A DNA stretch of 64,000 nt from Xiphydria camelus (taxonomy: Eukaryota > Arthropoda > Insecta > Hymenoptera > Xiphydriidae). The notes under the pieces were generated by a model. It made no database searches, had not been told where the DNA came from, and saw nothing but the letters and a program-made list of their open reading frames with translations. Positions 22,559 through 33,281 of this stretch are shown piece by piece. The position numbers and the translations under genes were made by a program. The stretch lies in the NCBI GenBank assembly GCA_963678675.1, contig OY783194.1:13467207-13531206 (forward strand), given 5' to 3'. The first letter of the stretch is position 1; every line of letters starts with the position of its first letter.

Positions 22559-22811
22559 AACTATAATTCTCTTATACTTGCTAAAACTACCAACAGAGCT
22601 GTAATATCCTTATAATCCTGTGCGCGGTCGAGCGGCTGTTTCAAACGTTTCGGAGCGCTCAGAGGCGCTTCCGAAAAAAATCTAAAAAAATTATTTATAA
22701 CAGCCTTTCCACCAAAATTCTTTTTGAATGTCATTTTTGAATCGTTTATACATCATCTATGCGAATAAAACAATTTTGAAAAAAAAATTTTTTTCTGGGT
22801 AGTGTAACCCC

Positions 22812-22888
22812 TTAAGGCAACAGGCTCGAAAACTGTCTTGGTTTTTGTCATTAGGATGATGCTGTGATGCGAGGACAGGCTTAGTAAG
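22812..22888 (-). CDS. LINE ORF2, 5' segment after the ORF1 TGA
   Basis: This is in the same frame as ORF1. The codons immediately after the ORF1 stop read LTKPVLASQHH... and lead into DSFRACCLN, which joins across the transposon to VNSLRSHLD. It contains no ATG. ORF2 would therefore start by readthrough of TGA, by reinitiation at a non-AUG codon, or only after the endonuclease N-terminus. Confidence 0.8.
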
Positions 22889-23986
22889 TCAGATGGGCTG
22901 AGAGGAGTAGAGGCTGATTAATTTAGGCAAATCGTATTTTGATGAGATCGTGTGTATGAGTCCTCCGTCAGATTTTTTGGCTAGTATTGCTCCAGAAGTG
23001 CACCATATATATTTAAACCCAGCCGCCTTAAGAGTGGTCTTAGCTTCAGCAAGTAAGCGATAAGTGTGTCCAGGCATCATCTCGTTGAGGTTTACTGTAG
23101 AATTCACGGAGCGCATAGATGAGTTAAGGGTGACACCTTGACTAGTCATATATTCGTTAAGTTGAGAAAGTTTGAGTGCTCCAAATTTCCGTTTAGCAGT
23201 GATGATTCTTTTCACTAGAAGATTATCTTTGCAGACAACTGCAAATGGAATTCGTGACGGCACAGTAGCTTCCACTTGGTCTGGCGTGTTGGTTGCCTGG
23301 AGCATTTGAGGCTTGCAGAGTAGTCTGGTGCTCGTGATGTCGCCCTCAGTGGTTTGAAGCTTAAGTACACCCAGAATGGCATGAAAAAGTTGGGGGGCCG
23401 TCTCTTGTGAGACTGCGCTAGCAGGGATGCCTGAGACCACCAGCTCCTGATTGGTTAACTGACTGGCTAGAGTGCGCTGGGATGACAGCGTGTTGGAGTT
23501 GGCAGCAGCAGTGAGTTGCTCAGGAGTGGGGCTAACAGTAGAGGGTCTAGGGGTTAAAGCCATTGTAGTCGCCATGGCGTTCAAACGCGCTTCAAAGCTT
23601 CCCAGGGCTTGTCTAAAGTCAGCACCTTCTTGCGTTAGCTTATTTGTCGTGGTTTCCAGTTGGTCAGTGGTTATCTTCAAAGCAGATACGTCGGTTACAA
23701 CCGACTCTAAGACTGTACGCATAGCGGGGAGATCCTGTAGGACCTTAAATATCCGGTCTTGACCTTCGCTGAGTACGTCGAATCGCTCCATCATGGCATT
23801 ATGAGTAGCAGAAGTCCGAGTTTCGCGAGTATCTTTCTTGACCGCATTGGCTTTATCCGATTTCGAGGCCTCCTCAGACTCATAGCTGGGCTTAGTACGA
23901 TTACGACTTGAATCGGATGAAGGTTGTGAGGACCCAGGGTTAGTGGGGGAATTGAGACGGAGAGGTCTACGTGTTCGGTCCGCCAT
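22889..23986 (-). CDS. LINE ORF1 protein (coiled coil plus FP-like C-terminal domain)
   Basis: This 365-residue ORF1 protein would bind element RNA as a chaperone. Residues 1-60 are Ser/Arg/Pro-rich and basic. About 65-140 form a probable coiled coil (heptad-like, with VLQDL, LKITTDQLETTTNKL). Residues 160-365 form a folded region whose end (MPGHTYRLLAEAK, GFKYIWCTSGAILAKK) resembles the C-terminal domain shared with baculovirus FP protein, known from insect LINE ORF1s. No CCHC knuckle is seen. It ends at TGA, with C in the next position, and ORF2 follows in the same frame without spacing. Confidence 0.85.
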   Translation of the reverse strand: MADRTRRPLRLNSPTNPGSSQPSSDSSRNRTKPSYESEEASKSDKANAVKKDTRETRTSATHNAMMERFDVLSEGQDRIFKVLQDLPAMRTVLESVVTDVSALKITTDQLETTTNKLTQEGADFRQALGSFEARLNAMATTMALTPRPSTVSPTPEQLTAAANSNTLSSQRTLASQLTNQELVVSGIPASAVSQETAPQLFHAILGVLKLQTTEGDITSTRLLCKPQMLQATNTPDQVEATVPSRIPFAVVCKDNLLVKRIITAKRKFGALKLSQLNEYMTSQGVTLNSSMRSVNSTVNLNEMMPGHTYRLLAEAKTTLKAAGFKYIWCTSGAILAKKSDGGLIHTISSKYDLPKLISLYSSQPI

Positions 23987-24450
23987 AGTTTAAGTGACAA
24001 TGTAAGAGCGTTTATAGGGAGTGGTAACTTTGAAGTCGAGACGAGTGAGAGATAGGGAGAAAGTCGAGGAGAAAGTACTAGTTCCAAGCGAGTAACCCAG
24101 GCGGCGGTACTGGGTAATTCCACTAGTGGATAAGGGAGAAGGTCGAGGAGAAAGTTAGCGGAGAAGCGGGCATGCGCGGTCACTTAGAGAGATGGCAGAT
24201 AGTCTAACCTCCAAGCAGGAGACGCCAGTGATAATCCTGCTAGGCGCTTAGCTATGGGCTTCCACAGGAAAGAAAATCACACTAGAGAGAGAAGCCCGCG
24301 AGAAATAGGGTGTGGAGGTAGGTAGCAGAAAGCGACTGTGTGCGAAATAATGCAGAGAAGTTAGAGAAGTATGGAGACACAGAGACACACCACGCTGTAC
24401 TCACGCAGCCGGAGAGAGAGCAAGAGAGAGAGAGAGAGAGAGAGAGAGAA
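23987..24450 (-). promoter_or_regulatory. LINE 5' untranslated/promoter region
   Basis: Non-coding sequence lies between the ORF1 start and a (GA)n tract at 24412-24450. It should contain the internal promoter expected for a LINE, but I see no identifiable motif. Stretches of agagag fade into the flank, so the 5' end is approximate. Confidence 0.5.
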
Positions 24451-25014
24451 CTGCTATAGAATTTTTATGAGATTCCTTTGTAACTGTGTTTTAAAGATTC
24501 TTTAAGACCTGTGAGAACGTTTACTCACACAACAATTCTATAAGTGTTTCCTGCAGACCTTACAGAACGGCTTAAAGAACTAAAACGTTCTATAGAACGG
24601 TGACCATTCTTATCCTATAAGTGTTGTAAGAACGTTTTGAAAATGTTCTTACAACAAACATTGCTGTATAAGACTTGCTCTGGAAACGTTCTTACGATTT
24701 TTATAGAACATGAAATTGCTACCTGTGTGTGGGTACTGTGATTTGGCTAATATTAAAGAAAAGATAAATTCTCCTGAAACTTGTGGATATCGTTCTCTTT
24801 AATCTACGCTTCCTTCCTTATGTCTGCGAAAAATCACGTAAATCCAAGGTTCGTTACTTATACTGGATACGTTGCCTAAGAGGTAGGATCCATGTGTGGC
24901 CTGAAGAGACCAAACTGAGAGAAAACAATGAGATAGCACGCTATTAAATGTTTTAGAACGCACACAGATCTTACTTCTTTGATAATAATTTATCCTATAT
25001 ATCATACATAGGTA
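24451..25014. other. Unannotated, AT-rich
   Basis: Repeated words such as gaacgttct and ctatagaac occur at 24500-24710 and look like an old repeat, but I cannot define its ends. No gene is supported. Confidence 0.4.
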
Positions 25015-25242
25015 TTGGAATATAGTCCATCTGAGACATCAGTATCCGAAAGTGACAGTTCAAAGAATATAATAGGTATAAAAATGCTCGACTTCGAAGC
25101 AGATTCAGAATCAGATCGCGTCGTATTTGCAGGTAAAATGTCCAGGCAAAAAAAGGATAGCAGCAGCTGGTTAAAGGCTAGGTACTTCCGACTCAGGAAT
25201 ACTAAAGTCGGAAAGATAGACTTAATGAAACGTCAAATGTAA
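25015..25242 (+). CDS. Short Ser/Asp-rich ORF, possible exon or fragment
   Basis: The frame is open for 75 codons. It starts serine- and acid-rich (ETSVSESDSSKN), passes MLDFEADSESDRVVFAG, and ends basic. Composition is more protein-like than the neighbouring sequence, but there is no recognisable domain. It may be an N-terminal fragment of a transposon protein, a class in which such acidic starts are common. Low confidence. Confidence 0.25.
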   Translation: MEYSPSETSVSESDSSKNIIGIKMLDFEADSESDRVVFAGKMSRQKKDSSSWLKARYFRLRNTKVGKIDLMKRQM

Positions 25243-26111
25243 AGTTTAGCAAAACTTTTTGCCTGTATCTAACCAGTTTGCGTTATCTAGCTAGTATCCC
25301 TTTTTGCCTATCTAGCCACTGGTTTATTTTCTGACACTGTCACAATGATCTAGTAGAGATTAGTAGCTGGCTATAATTGATTATCCAGTGAGTATCCAAA
25401 GTTTTCACCTAGCCACTAGTCAGTTTTTTAAACAGTCTTGAACATATCAAACATTATATTAATTACTAGTCAGCAGTAGGCTGTAATGTTCTTTATTTTA
25501 AAAAAATGTATTGAATTATAAAAAAATGTTTCTTTCAATACATAATAAATTTAAAAATAATTATATAAATGTTTAGACCCATAAATTGCATTTCATCCTT
25601 TATCTATTATTTTATTTATAAAAAAAATATAATGGGTTGTTAATAAATAAATTTATTAATGATATAAATCATAGGGTAAGTCCGGGATAGTTGGACCACT
25701 TTTTTTTGAGGTACTGTAGTATCTTTTTCGATAAATGTATGTTTCCATAAATATTAAAATCCCATTAAGAGAACAATTCTATACAAGTATTTATTAGAAA
25801 GTTGCATGAAAACATAAGCATAATGCAGTTGCAACAAATAATAAAGATGATACTGTGGCTCAACTACCTCTTAATAGCTGAGTTAATTGCACCACATCAT
25901 TAGGGTGACACCGACAGAGGGTTAACATGGAATTAAAGTAACAAAACTTCGTTTTATCACACAAAGAACATTTTAAGAAATGGGGGATGTCATATTCAAC
26001 AGCTGCTCGATTTACACATAATATAGGTATTATAAAATCTTCGACCATATTTCAATTTATTATGGGCATCGTGAGCTCTACTGTAAATAAAAAAAATTCA
26101 GCATGTATTAC
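25243..26111. other. Unannotated 0.9 kb
   Basis: AT-rich sequence without a supported gene. The phrase gggtaagtccgggatagttgg at 25675-25695 looks like the terminus of a MITE, but no matching right end was found. Confidence 0.35.
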
Positions 26112-26219
26112 ATAGGAGCACGTAGCAGATGAGAACTCTATGATACCGCCCGATCAAGGAAGTTAAGCAACAACCAGCGATGTCGTATTTAAACGGGTGA
26201 TCAGCTTAGGGTAAAAAAC
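26112..26219 (+). pseudogene. 5S-rRNA-derived retroposon, copy 2
   Basis: It shares with copy 1 the phrase agcagatgag(a/g)actc, a block similar to gataccgcccgatca, and the 5S core gaagttaagcaac followed by a box-C-like gggtga. It ends in gggtaaaaaa and is flanked by a 7-bp direct repeat acatagg (26110-26116; 26220-26226), as expected for target-primed reverse transcription. It is more diverged from 5S than copy 1. Confidence 0.65.
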
Positions 26220-27036
26220 ACATAGGGTTATATTCGACTCAGAGGGTGCAACCTGTTTTTTTTAATACCAAACAATTCAATATCTCATAATAACTTCAAA
26301 GTTATTTACACTTATTAAATACTATAACTATATTGATCTTGTATTCAGTAATAAACATTTATTTGTCCCTATACGTAATAAATATTTTACTATCGGGTAT
26401 TAGATTTCCATTACTCAGTAATAATCTCTTCTTTCCGTGTACTTGGCTGGAGTATCTTTCAAGTACAAGAATTAATATGATGTAATAATTCGACAATATA
26501 ATTGCAGTATACGTATATTATATAACATATTAGTTTGCTCGCAGAGCGCAGTTTGTGACTAGTTGAAAATTTTGATATGCGCATGTGCGGTTGTAAATTG
26601 ATTTCATACTGATTTCTGATTTTGTGCTCTGCGAACAGCGATTTTCAACGATTTATCTGCCACCTGGCATGAACTTGTTGACTTTATACTTTACATGTCG
26701 AGTCATAACCTCCATCGACACCACGGAAGAAGGCCTTAGCGAATTACAGCGTCTGCGAGCTGTCAGTTCGATTCGCGTGTGATTTTTTGGTTAAGAAGCC
26801 ATCAGCGTTTAACGTTAAAACGCGTGTTATTAATTAACATTCGGGGCAAGATCTTTGGAATAAGGACCTGCAAGCGAGAAATAAGGATTATCTAGCTTCA
26901 TGCATAGAAGGGTAAGTGTTAATAGCTAATTTAATGAAATTATTTGCAGGAGGCAGATAGATGAATGCGTTTCTTTATTGTCTCATGTGCTTCTCTTTCA
27001 TAGAGTTGCACATCCAGCGTTATCGATGCAGCCAGG
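26220..27036. other. Unannotated 0.8 kb
   Basis: No supported gene. A sequence like cagttcgattcgcgtg near 26766 resembles a tRNA T-arm, but no tRNA fold could be built around it. Confidence 0.4.
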
Positions 27037-27429
27037 ATGGAAGAATTGCCTGTAAGAGGTACGCAAGCTTCAGGAAGGCCACATATTCCATCGCCTCGGA
27101 GGCGAAGCAACATAGAAAGAGACTGGAGGCATTGGTCAGCGCGACAGCTCGGCTATCGAGTAAATAACGTCCTTGAGTTTAACGGTAGTCAGCGAAAAAA
27201 AATTATATTTTATAAGAGGAGTATTATATCGAATTTGTATTTCAGATCAGAGGAAGGAGCAAAAGATCTAGTGCCCCACAGGCTACGTCAGAGGACCATG
27301 CAGAGCAATCTAGTCGTCATTGAAGATTTGGCTCCACATCTCCCGAAGACTCTTCGACAACGATATCTACCATTTGAAAGCAATGTGCATGTTTTCTCCA
27401 GTGCATTGGCCATGCAATTTCTACGATAA
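27037..27429 (+). CDS. Uncertain 130-codon ORF
   Basis: The frame begins MEELPVRGTQASG and is arginine-rich (PSPRRRSNIERDWRHW) in the first 45 codons, then less structured. I do not recognise it. A long hairpin begins 37 bp after its stop. It may be chance or part of a transposon remnant. Confidence 0.2.
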   Translation: MEELPVRGTQASGRPHIPSPRRRSNIERDWRHWSARQLGYRVNNVLEFNGSQRKKIIFYKRSIISNLYFRSEEGAKDLVPHRLRQRTMQSNLVVIEDLAPHLPKTLRQRYLPFESNVHVFSSALAMQFLR

Positions 27430-27465
27430 CGCTCTGCACGATATTGTTCCTTTTATATTCTTTTA

Positions 27466-27711
27466 CATATGAGCCGTTGAAAACCAGAATGGTGTAAGTC
27501 ACATTTCATGTAAGCTGAGATTATTTGACTGCAAAGTTAAGTACAATTTGAAAAATCTGTCTAGATGATATAAAATAGATATGTACGATTTAAAATATCA
27601 GTTTGTATCATCTAGACAGATTTTTCAAATTGTACTTAACTTGGCAGTCAAATAATCTCAGCTTACATGAAATGTGACTTATACCATTCTGGTTTTCAAC
27701 GGCGCATATCG
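27466..27711. repeat. Hairpin/foldback, ~105-bp arms
   Basis: The arm starting atatgagccgttgaaaacc is inverted at 27690-27711. Near-perfect pairing runs through aatctgtctagatgatac, with a ~40-base loop centred near 27585. Confidence 0.9.
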
Positions 27712-28577
27712 CGTTTTCCTGTTATCTATATTCTGGCGATATTTATACATACTTTAATCTTTGTCTACTTATATTTTTACTTACGATGTTCCTTTTAGCC
27801 TATAAGATTATGTTCATTCTTTTCTGCATCTCTCTCTCTATGTGTGTATATTACCTTTTTTTAATCTAGCTGATAAATTAATTGTTCCATAGTAAATAAA
27901 AATTGTACTAATAAATTTATCAAAAACAGATATTAACGTAAAATTTGTTTAACAGAAAAAATTCTAACAGAATATTAAGAAAGGTCTGACAAAATGTGTT
28001 AAATCACGTGTTACATAGAGTGTTAAATAGCATGTGAAAGTTGATTGATTTTTACATGGAATTTACCATACAATTTAACATGTAATTTATCATGTGATTT
28101 AACATGTAATTTAACATATAATTTGACATAATATTTATCGCGAAATTTAACATACGATTAATCATACAATTTTACACATGAAATTTTTCAGTAGGATAAA
28201 TACTTATTACTCTAATATATTTTATTACTACTATGTAAGTATCTCTATTAAGGTCAAACAGGGGCTGTGAATGCGCTCGCAGTCCTTTATCTTTCCTGGA
28301 AGGCTAATTGCGGGACGGTTCCTAATTAATCACGCATCATCGAAATCACTTTGCTAATCACCGCCAACCGCGCGTCGGCTATTTAATTCGTTTATAAGAA
28401 GTAGTGACGCGTTCTGACTTAAGCATTTAACCACATTTGAGACCGTGTTAAGAAGATATTTTTCTACCTAGAGAGATATGAGTAGTGGCTTGTTTTAATT
28501 GAAAATATATTGGCTTTAGATTCTAGTAACTTACAATTTTAAGTTTAAAAAAATATAATTTTCAACAATAAAAAACT
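27712..28577. other. Unannotated, includes acatgtaattt-type simple repeats
   Basis: At 27990-28180 the words aacatgtaattt and tcatgtgattta recur imperfectly, forming a degenerate low-complexity region. There is no gene. Confidence 0.5.
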
Positions 28578-28741
28578 GGGATAAAGTCAAAAACTTAGTT
28601 ATTGGACAGTCAAGAATTAATAAGCCAGGTACGGTTTTTGATAATATTTATTTCTAGTAACAACTAGAAATCTTGTTTTTGTTTTATTTAAATCAGACTG
28701 TACAATAACTGCAAAGTGTCCAATAACTGGATGGTTTACCC
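28578..28741. mobile_element. Small MITE-like inverted repeat
   Basis: The left end (ggg...agttattggaca, 28578-28608) and right end (tgtccaataactgg...ccc, 28717-28741) are imperfect inverted repeats around ~110 bp. The termini are short, so this is tentative. Confidence 0.45.
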
Positions 28742-29469
28742 TAATAATGCAATTTTACACGTGAAATTTTTTACATAACGTGAACTGTTACTATCATAAA
28801 ACCGTCAACCGATGCACAGCATAGATCAGTGAAGAAAATGCATAAAATTGAGGTTAGACACAAACACAAACAAGGAGCACGCACTGCGCAGACTCCAAAC
28901 CAGAAATTTGGTGAGAGTCAGCGGATTATTCTGACGGTTGGAAATAGGGTTCCAACTCCTGATTTTTTCTGTACGAACACCTAACTTTCGATCAGCAGTT
29001 TGGGTTTGCTCCTGTACGAACGCTTTTAACGAAGTGCGCATGCGTCGATCAGTGGCCAACGGTTTGTGACTGTTCTGCGAACGAACCTAATACTCATACT
29101 CTGCTTCTCTACAAATTCTTCAGACACGTGCCCGTCAAATATCATTTTGATCATTAGTGGCCTACTTTGGTATATTCATTTGTCCTTTCGATCTCAGTCA
29201 CTTTTGTTATGTCTGATTGTACCGATTATCCCTCGCACCCTCGCATCTCGTATCTCGCCCGTCTGAGACAAATTCGGTAGATAGGTACTTATTTGGCATT
29301 ACATTAGAACACCAATACTTTTTCGTGAGAGGGGGCTGCGGGGCAGGGGGTAAAACCAACGTTCAATTTTTGTTAGCGTTATTATATTATAATTTCGAAG
29401 ACTTTTAGTGTGCTGAATTCAACCCCATTGGCTAAATTACTCAATCACGTCAGTTTTTCGATACATCGT
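28742..29469. other. Unannotated, contains a dispersed-repeat segment
   Basis: 29124-29223 resembles 14198-14292. The rest has no supported feature. Confidence 0.4.
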
Positions 29470-30090
29470 AACCTAAAAATGCCGAAAACGTCATTTTAGG
29501 ACACTTCGGTAAGAATATCTCAGAAACCTGATGTGATAAAGCTATTCAGTCGATGGAGTCATGGAATCAAATTCAGCATCAAAATACTATCGAAATCAAT
29601 TGTTACAATCAGTAGATAAAAAAGAAGCACATTTTGTACATTATCGGTGTTCTCTAATTAATATATATTAGGAAACTTATATATTTATTTGGACTAAATG
29701 AATATGGCTTAAGTCGGGTTTACCTTCATTTAATAAATATAAAATTATAAAATGTAAAATATATAACTAAAAATATAAAATGGATGATCCACTTTGGCGG
29801 ATAAAATTCATATTGGATCAGCAATTTTATATTTTTTAATCATATTTCAATGAATTTCCGAATGTCTTGGGAAATATTGTTCCTAGTGTGCATTGCAGGA
29901 TAGGGAAAGATTCGCCGATGTATACGAAGTATCCATTTTTTGTTTGACTGATTGTAACAATTGATTTCAATAGATTTTTTATATTAAACTCGATATCGTC
30001 GGCTGAATGGCTTTATTACATCAGATTCTTAAGATATTCTTATCGAAATATGGCCTAAATGGTCATTTCGGAACTCTTAACCCTAAATTT
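29470..30090. repeat. Foldback, ~160-bp arms
   Basis: The left arm 29470-29640 includes caattgttacaatcagtaga. The right arm 29925-30090 includes the inverse (actgattgtaacaattgatt) and cctaaatggtcatttcgg. The arms are diverged (about 80% by eye) around ~285 bp of centre. Confidence 0.7.
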
Positions 30091-30577
30091 AGCAGATGTT
30101 AATAAAACATTTTTTAGTGGGAAAATTATATTTTTTTATCAATTGGGGCTTACTAAACACATCTATGATAAAAAATTTTAATTTGAACTGATAGGAATAA
30201 ATTTATTAGTTGCAAGAAAATAATTTGACAATATATTGTATATTATTGGATAGATTGCTTAGTTTGAAGTAAAACTACAAAGTTCATGAATCAATTGTTT
30301 AATTCATGTGTTAAATACCCAAAATTTACCTATGGCGTGTACCGCCAAAACTTACCTGTGGCGTGCACCACCCGCTGCAACTAGCGTCCATGTTTGTTCA
30401 CTGACATGTAGTTACCGTGGTTAACACTAAATGGAGCAACGAGCTATTTATGGGTATATCTATTAAGCTATTTAAGTATCCTAGACTAGAAAATGTATGA
30501 GGTTAAGGATTTTTAGTATGTTTGAGTTAAGAAAAAACAATGTATAGATCTTATGAGATACACTGCCAAATTAAGGG
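30091..30577. other. Unannotated
   Basis: The words ggcgtgtaccgccaaaactt and ggcgtgcaccaccc lie close together near 30335-30375. I see nothing else. Confidence 0.4.
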
Positions 30578-31018
30578 TTAAAGTAGTATGGTCACGAATC
30601 GATTTCCAAGATTAAAATATGAAATAAATTTGTATGCAAGTTAATATCAATCGAAACCCCCTGGTGCAATTTGGGGTAGATTGACCGTTTAGTATGTTTG
30701 ATTTTTATCAACACACAATTTTTATTAATTACCAAGTAGGAAATAACCCAGAGTCTTATGGGCAAATCACATTTTTCGGGGTTTGTATGTAAGATCCAAG
30801 ATTAAAATATTTAAAAAATACCAAAAAACGGGGAAAAAAAAACAAAAATTTATAACCATCGATGAAAATTATTGACCGTTTGATAGTTTAGTTATAACTA
30901 ATTTCTGCTTCTCGGTGTTCGGAAATAGCGTGTCAAGTAGATGAGGCAACGTCGCGTCAGTGGAGTGGGTTCAAGCGTGCATTTCAAATGTCGTTTTCCC
31001 CACGATACACTCAAATGT
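30578..31018 (-). mobile_element. Inverted fragment of the 5.4-7.8 kb transposon
   Basis: This is the inverse of about 7360-7790, beginning with the terminus ttaaagtagtatggtcac. The left subterminal and coding part is missing. It is a solo end fragment. Confidence 0.75.
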
Positions 31019-31370
31019 TTAAAGTAGTACCTCAACGAGATAGTTGAATTAAGAAATGGTTGAAATTTGACATATATGTTATTTAAAGCATTATCCAAAC
31101 ATCTGTGTAATTTAAATAAGTTTGACCACCCCAAGCCTGAGATATTTACACTTGAAGATGGCTTGATTTACACGTAACAAATACGTTATGATGGGCAAAA
31201 CAGTACGTAATTAATTCTACCGTCAAAACTAAAATTAAGAAGTTGATAAAAAACGAGGATAAGGTAGAGTAGGATATCACGAATAATGTGAAAAAAAATG
31301 AGAATGATTCACCATTTAGTTTCCAAGATATAACCATGAGAAGCCCTCACAATTTTTGTCGTATAGCATA

Positions 31371-32108
31371 CCCACAAAAACAGATTCTCTGTAAAAAAAG
31401 GCGGCATGTTCATTCAGTGCCAACAAAAATTGATACGTAAAATATTCCCCAAAAAAGATTTTAAATCAATTAAGATCGCCATGTTCAAGATTTATATATA
31501 AAAAGTAAAAGGCATCATTTGAAAGGAAAATTATTGTAAATCAAGTTACTAAAAAATTCGACTAAAAAACTTATAAACAAATTTTAATACAAAAGAACTT
31601 GCCGCGTTTAAGTTTTCATATTTTGTCCACTATACCGAATAATTGGCAGTGCTTGGACGGTGCTAGAATGATTCATAAATTGCACTGCCGAAGTCAAATT
31701 CAAAGAAATTCAGAAAGCCCCCTGAGGGATTCAGGTCGCCTGGTCGGTTTCCCGCGCGACATTTGGTATACTGGTGGTATCATATAAGTGTATGAATTTA
31801 TTTAAAATCATAAGTGCATAAACATCGAGTATAATTCTGTCTGAATTTTTTATTTTGAAGGAAAAAAACGCGGCAAGTTCTTTTGTATTAAAATTTGTTT
31901 ATAAGTTTTTTTAGTCGAATTTTTTAGTAACTTGATTTACAATAATTTTCCTTTCAAATGATGCCTTTTACTTTTTATATATAAATCTTGAACATGGCGA
32001 TCTTAATTGATTTCAAATCTTTTTTGGGGAATATTTTACGTATCAATTTTTGTTGGCACTGAATGAACATGCCGCCTTTTTTTTTACAGAGAATCTGTTT
32101 TTGTGGGG
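31371..32108. repeat. Foldback with ~240-bp arms
   Basis: cccacaaaaacagattctct at 31371 returns inverted at 32085-32105. The arms pair almost perfectly through gaacatggcgatc and gacttttagtcgaat-type phrases. The inner end aacgcggcaagttcttttgt (31869) is matched at 31590. The loop is about 250 bp and non-coding. Confidence 0.9.
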
Positions 32109-32203
32109 GGATTTCACTACTTTTTGGAATTTATTCATGAGGAGAATACGTACATGTAGAAGAATAGCTTTTTATTACCACAAAATTAAAGTCTCTTTTA
32201 CTA

Positions 32204-32500
32204 CTTGGGTATATGGCCCGTTTTTACCATCTCCATTTCCTCTTTCGTCATATTATACTACGAGCCAATTAATTATTATTCTCGTGATATTTTGAAAGGG
32301 ATTTATAAACTAGAGAGCCCTTACATTTTTCACTTTGACTTAGTATTTTGGAGAAATAAAACATACCGCTTTCGAATTTACAGGCCATCGGATTTTTCTT
32401 ATATTTTGGTCGTCTACAGAAATCCATGTAGACATTTTACCTTTAACTCTAAGTATACTCTTCCAATGACTGTGACGAATTGTTTCATGTAAAGATACCT
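32204..32500 (+). repeat. Direct repeat unit (copy 1 of 2)
   Basis: It matches 33764-34040 in the same orientation (ccatctccatttcctctttc, ataaaacataccgctttcga, gtctacagaaat). Copy 1 begins with ctacttgggta, the terminus of the foldback that precedes copy 2. Confidence 0.8.
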
Positions 32501-32556
32501 GTCAATTCAGGAGATAGAAGCATCTAACCTCGAAATCGTTAATTTGTAAATAATGA

Positions 32557-32648
32557 TCTATCGAATGCATTAATCCCTATATTATCGACTTCTATCGAAT
32601 GTATTAATCCCTATATTATCGACTTCTATCGAATGTATTAATCCTTAT
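32557..32648 (+). repeat. 34-bp tandem repeat, ~2.7 units
   Basis: The unit is tctatcgaatgtattaatcc followed by ctatattatcgact. Starts are at 32557, 32591 and 32625, so the period is exactly 34. Confidence 0.95.
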
Positions 32649-32651
32649 ATT

Positions 32652-33254
32652 ACACAGGTTTACAAAAAAAAAGTCCGGACTATTTGACCGGACCATGGTA
32701 TTCCGAGGTATTTTTGCGTCCTGAATCCGATCCCGAGATCATCTGAGCCCCATCACGTCAGGAAAACGAGATTTCAAGGTCATTTAGAGGTTAAAATGAC
32801 CATTTTTTGGAACTGGACCCGGGACAATTTCTCAAGCGACCTGTTGAGTTGGAGGGTAACTGTTTAGGTCTTGAATACCTTCCAAACATTGGAATGGAGT
32901 CCTAAATCTCGACCGGGGGACTATCACAGAACCACCCCAGTGGATAAAATGTTGCCATGATCGTTGTATCTCGCGGATTACGATCTCCCTGTCAAGGCAT
33001 CCAATTCCGGCGATCCGTTCACTGTGACATATTGACAGTGGACCCAGCACTGACCCTAATGGCCTTAGAACCTTGGAGTCATGCTCTGGGTGCTGCTCAG
33101 GGCAGTCCCATTTCCTTATTTATTTATTTCGAAATCTCGTTTTTCTGACGTGATGTGGCTCAGATGACCTCGGGATCGGATTCAGGACGCAAAAATTCCT
33201 CGGAATACCATGGTCCGGTCAAATAGTCCGGACTTTTTTTTTGTAAACCTGTGT
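32652..33254. mobile_element. Foldback MITE with tccggac-containing ends
   Basis: The terminus acacaggtttac plus an A-tract plus gtccggac at 32652-32680 is inverted at 33225-33254. The arms pair for ~130 bp (ccatggtattccgag, gatcatctgag). Centre is about 340 bp, with no coding. Confidence 0.85.
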
Positions 33255-33281
33255 TATCGATTTCTGCCCTACATAGCTTTA

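Larger units (their letters stand above)
19960..22811. mobile_element. Kolobok/Mutator-like DNA transposon, complete, TTAA target
   Basis: The ends are a 16/16 inverted repeat, GGGGTTACACTACCCA at 19960-19975 and its inverse at 22796-22811. TTAA lies directly outside each end (19956-19959; 22812-22815). Length is 2852 bp and it contains one minus-strand transposase ORF. Deleting it with one TTAA restores the LINE reading frame, so both ends are certain. Palindromes ggtgtacacc occur near the left end (about 20170 and 20463). A TTAA duplication plus the transposase type points to Kolobok. The name Mutator-like also fits the transposase. Confidence 0.9.
16836..24450 (-). mobile_element. Non-LTR retrotransposon (CR1/L2/Jockey-like), interrupted
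   Basis: On the minus strand the order is: 5' leader (about 23987-24450, starting at a GA-rich tract), ORF1 (22889-23986), ORF2 (22888 to 17159, split), a ~320-bp 3' UTR, and a (CAT)n-type microsatellite tail at 16836-16853. Without the 2852-bp insertion and its extra TTAA the element is about 4.76 kb. The target duplication is unclear because both ends are simple sequence. The microsatellite tail and ORF2 features fit the CR1/L2/Jockey group. The clade is not fixed. Confidence 0.85.

Noticed and set aside
26740..26800. tRNA-like T-arm (gttcgattc)
   Set aside because: No acceptor stem, D-arm or anticodon arm could be paired around it.
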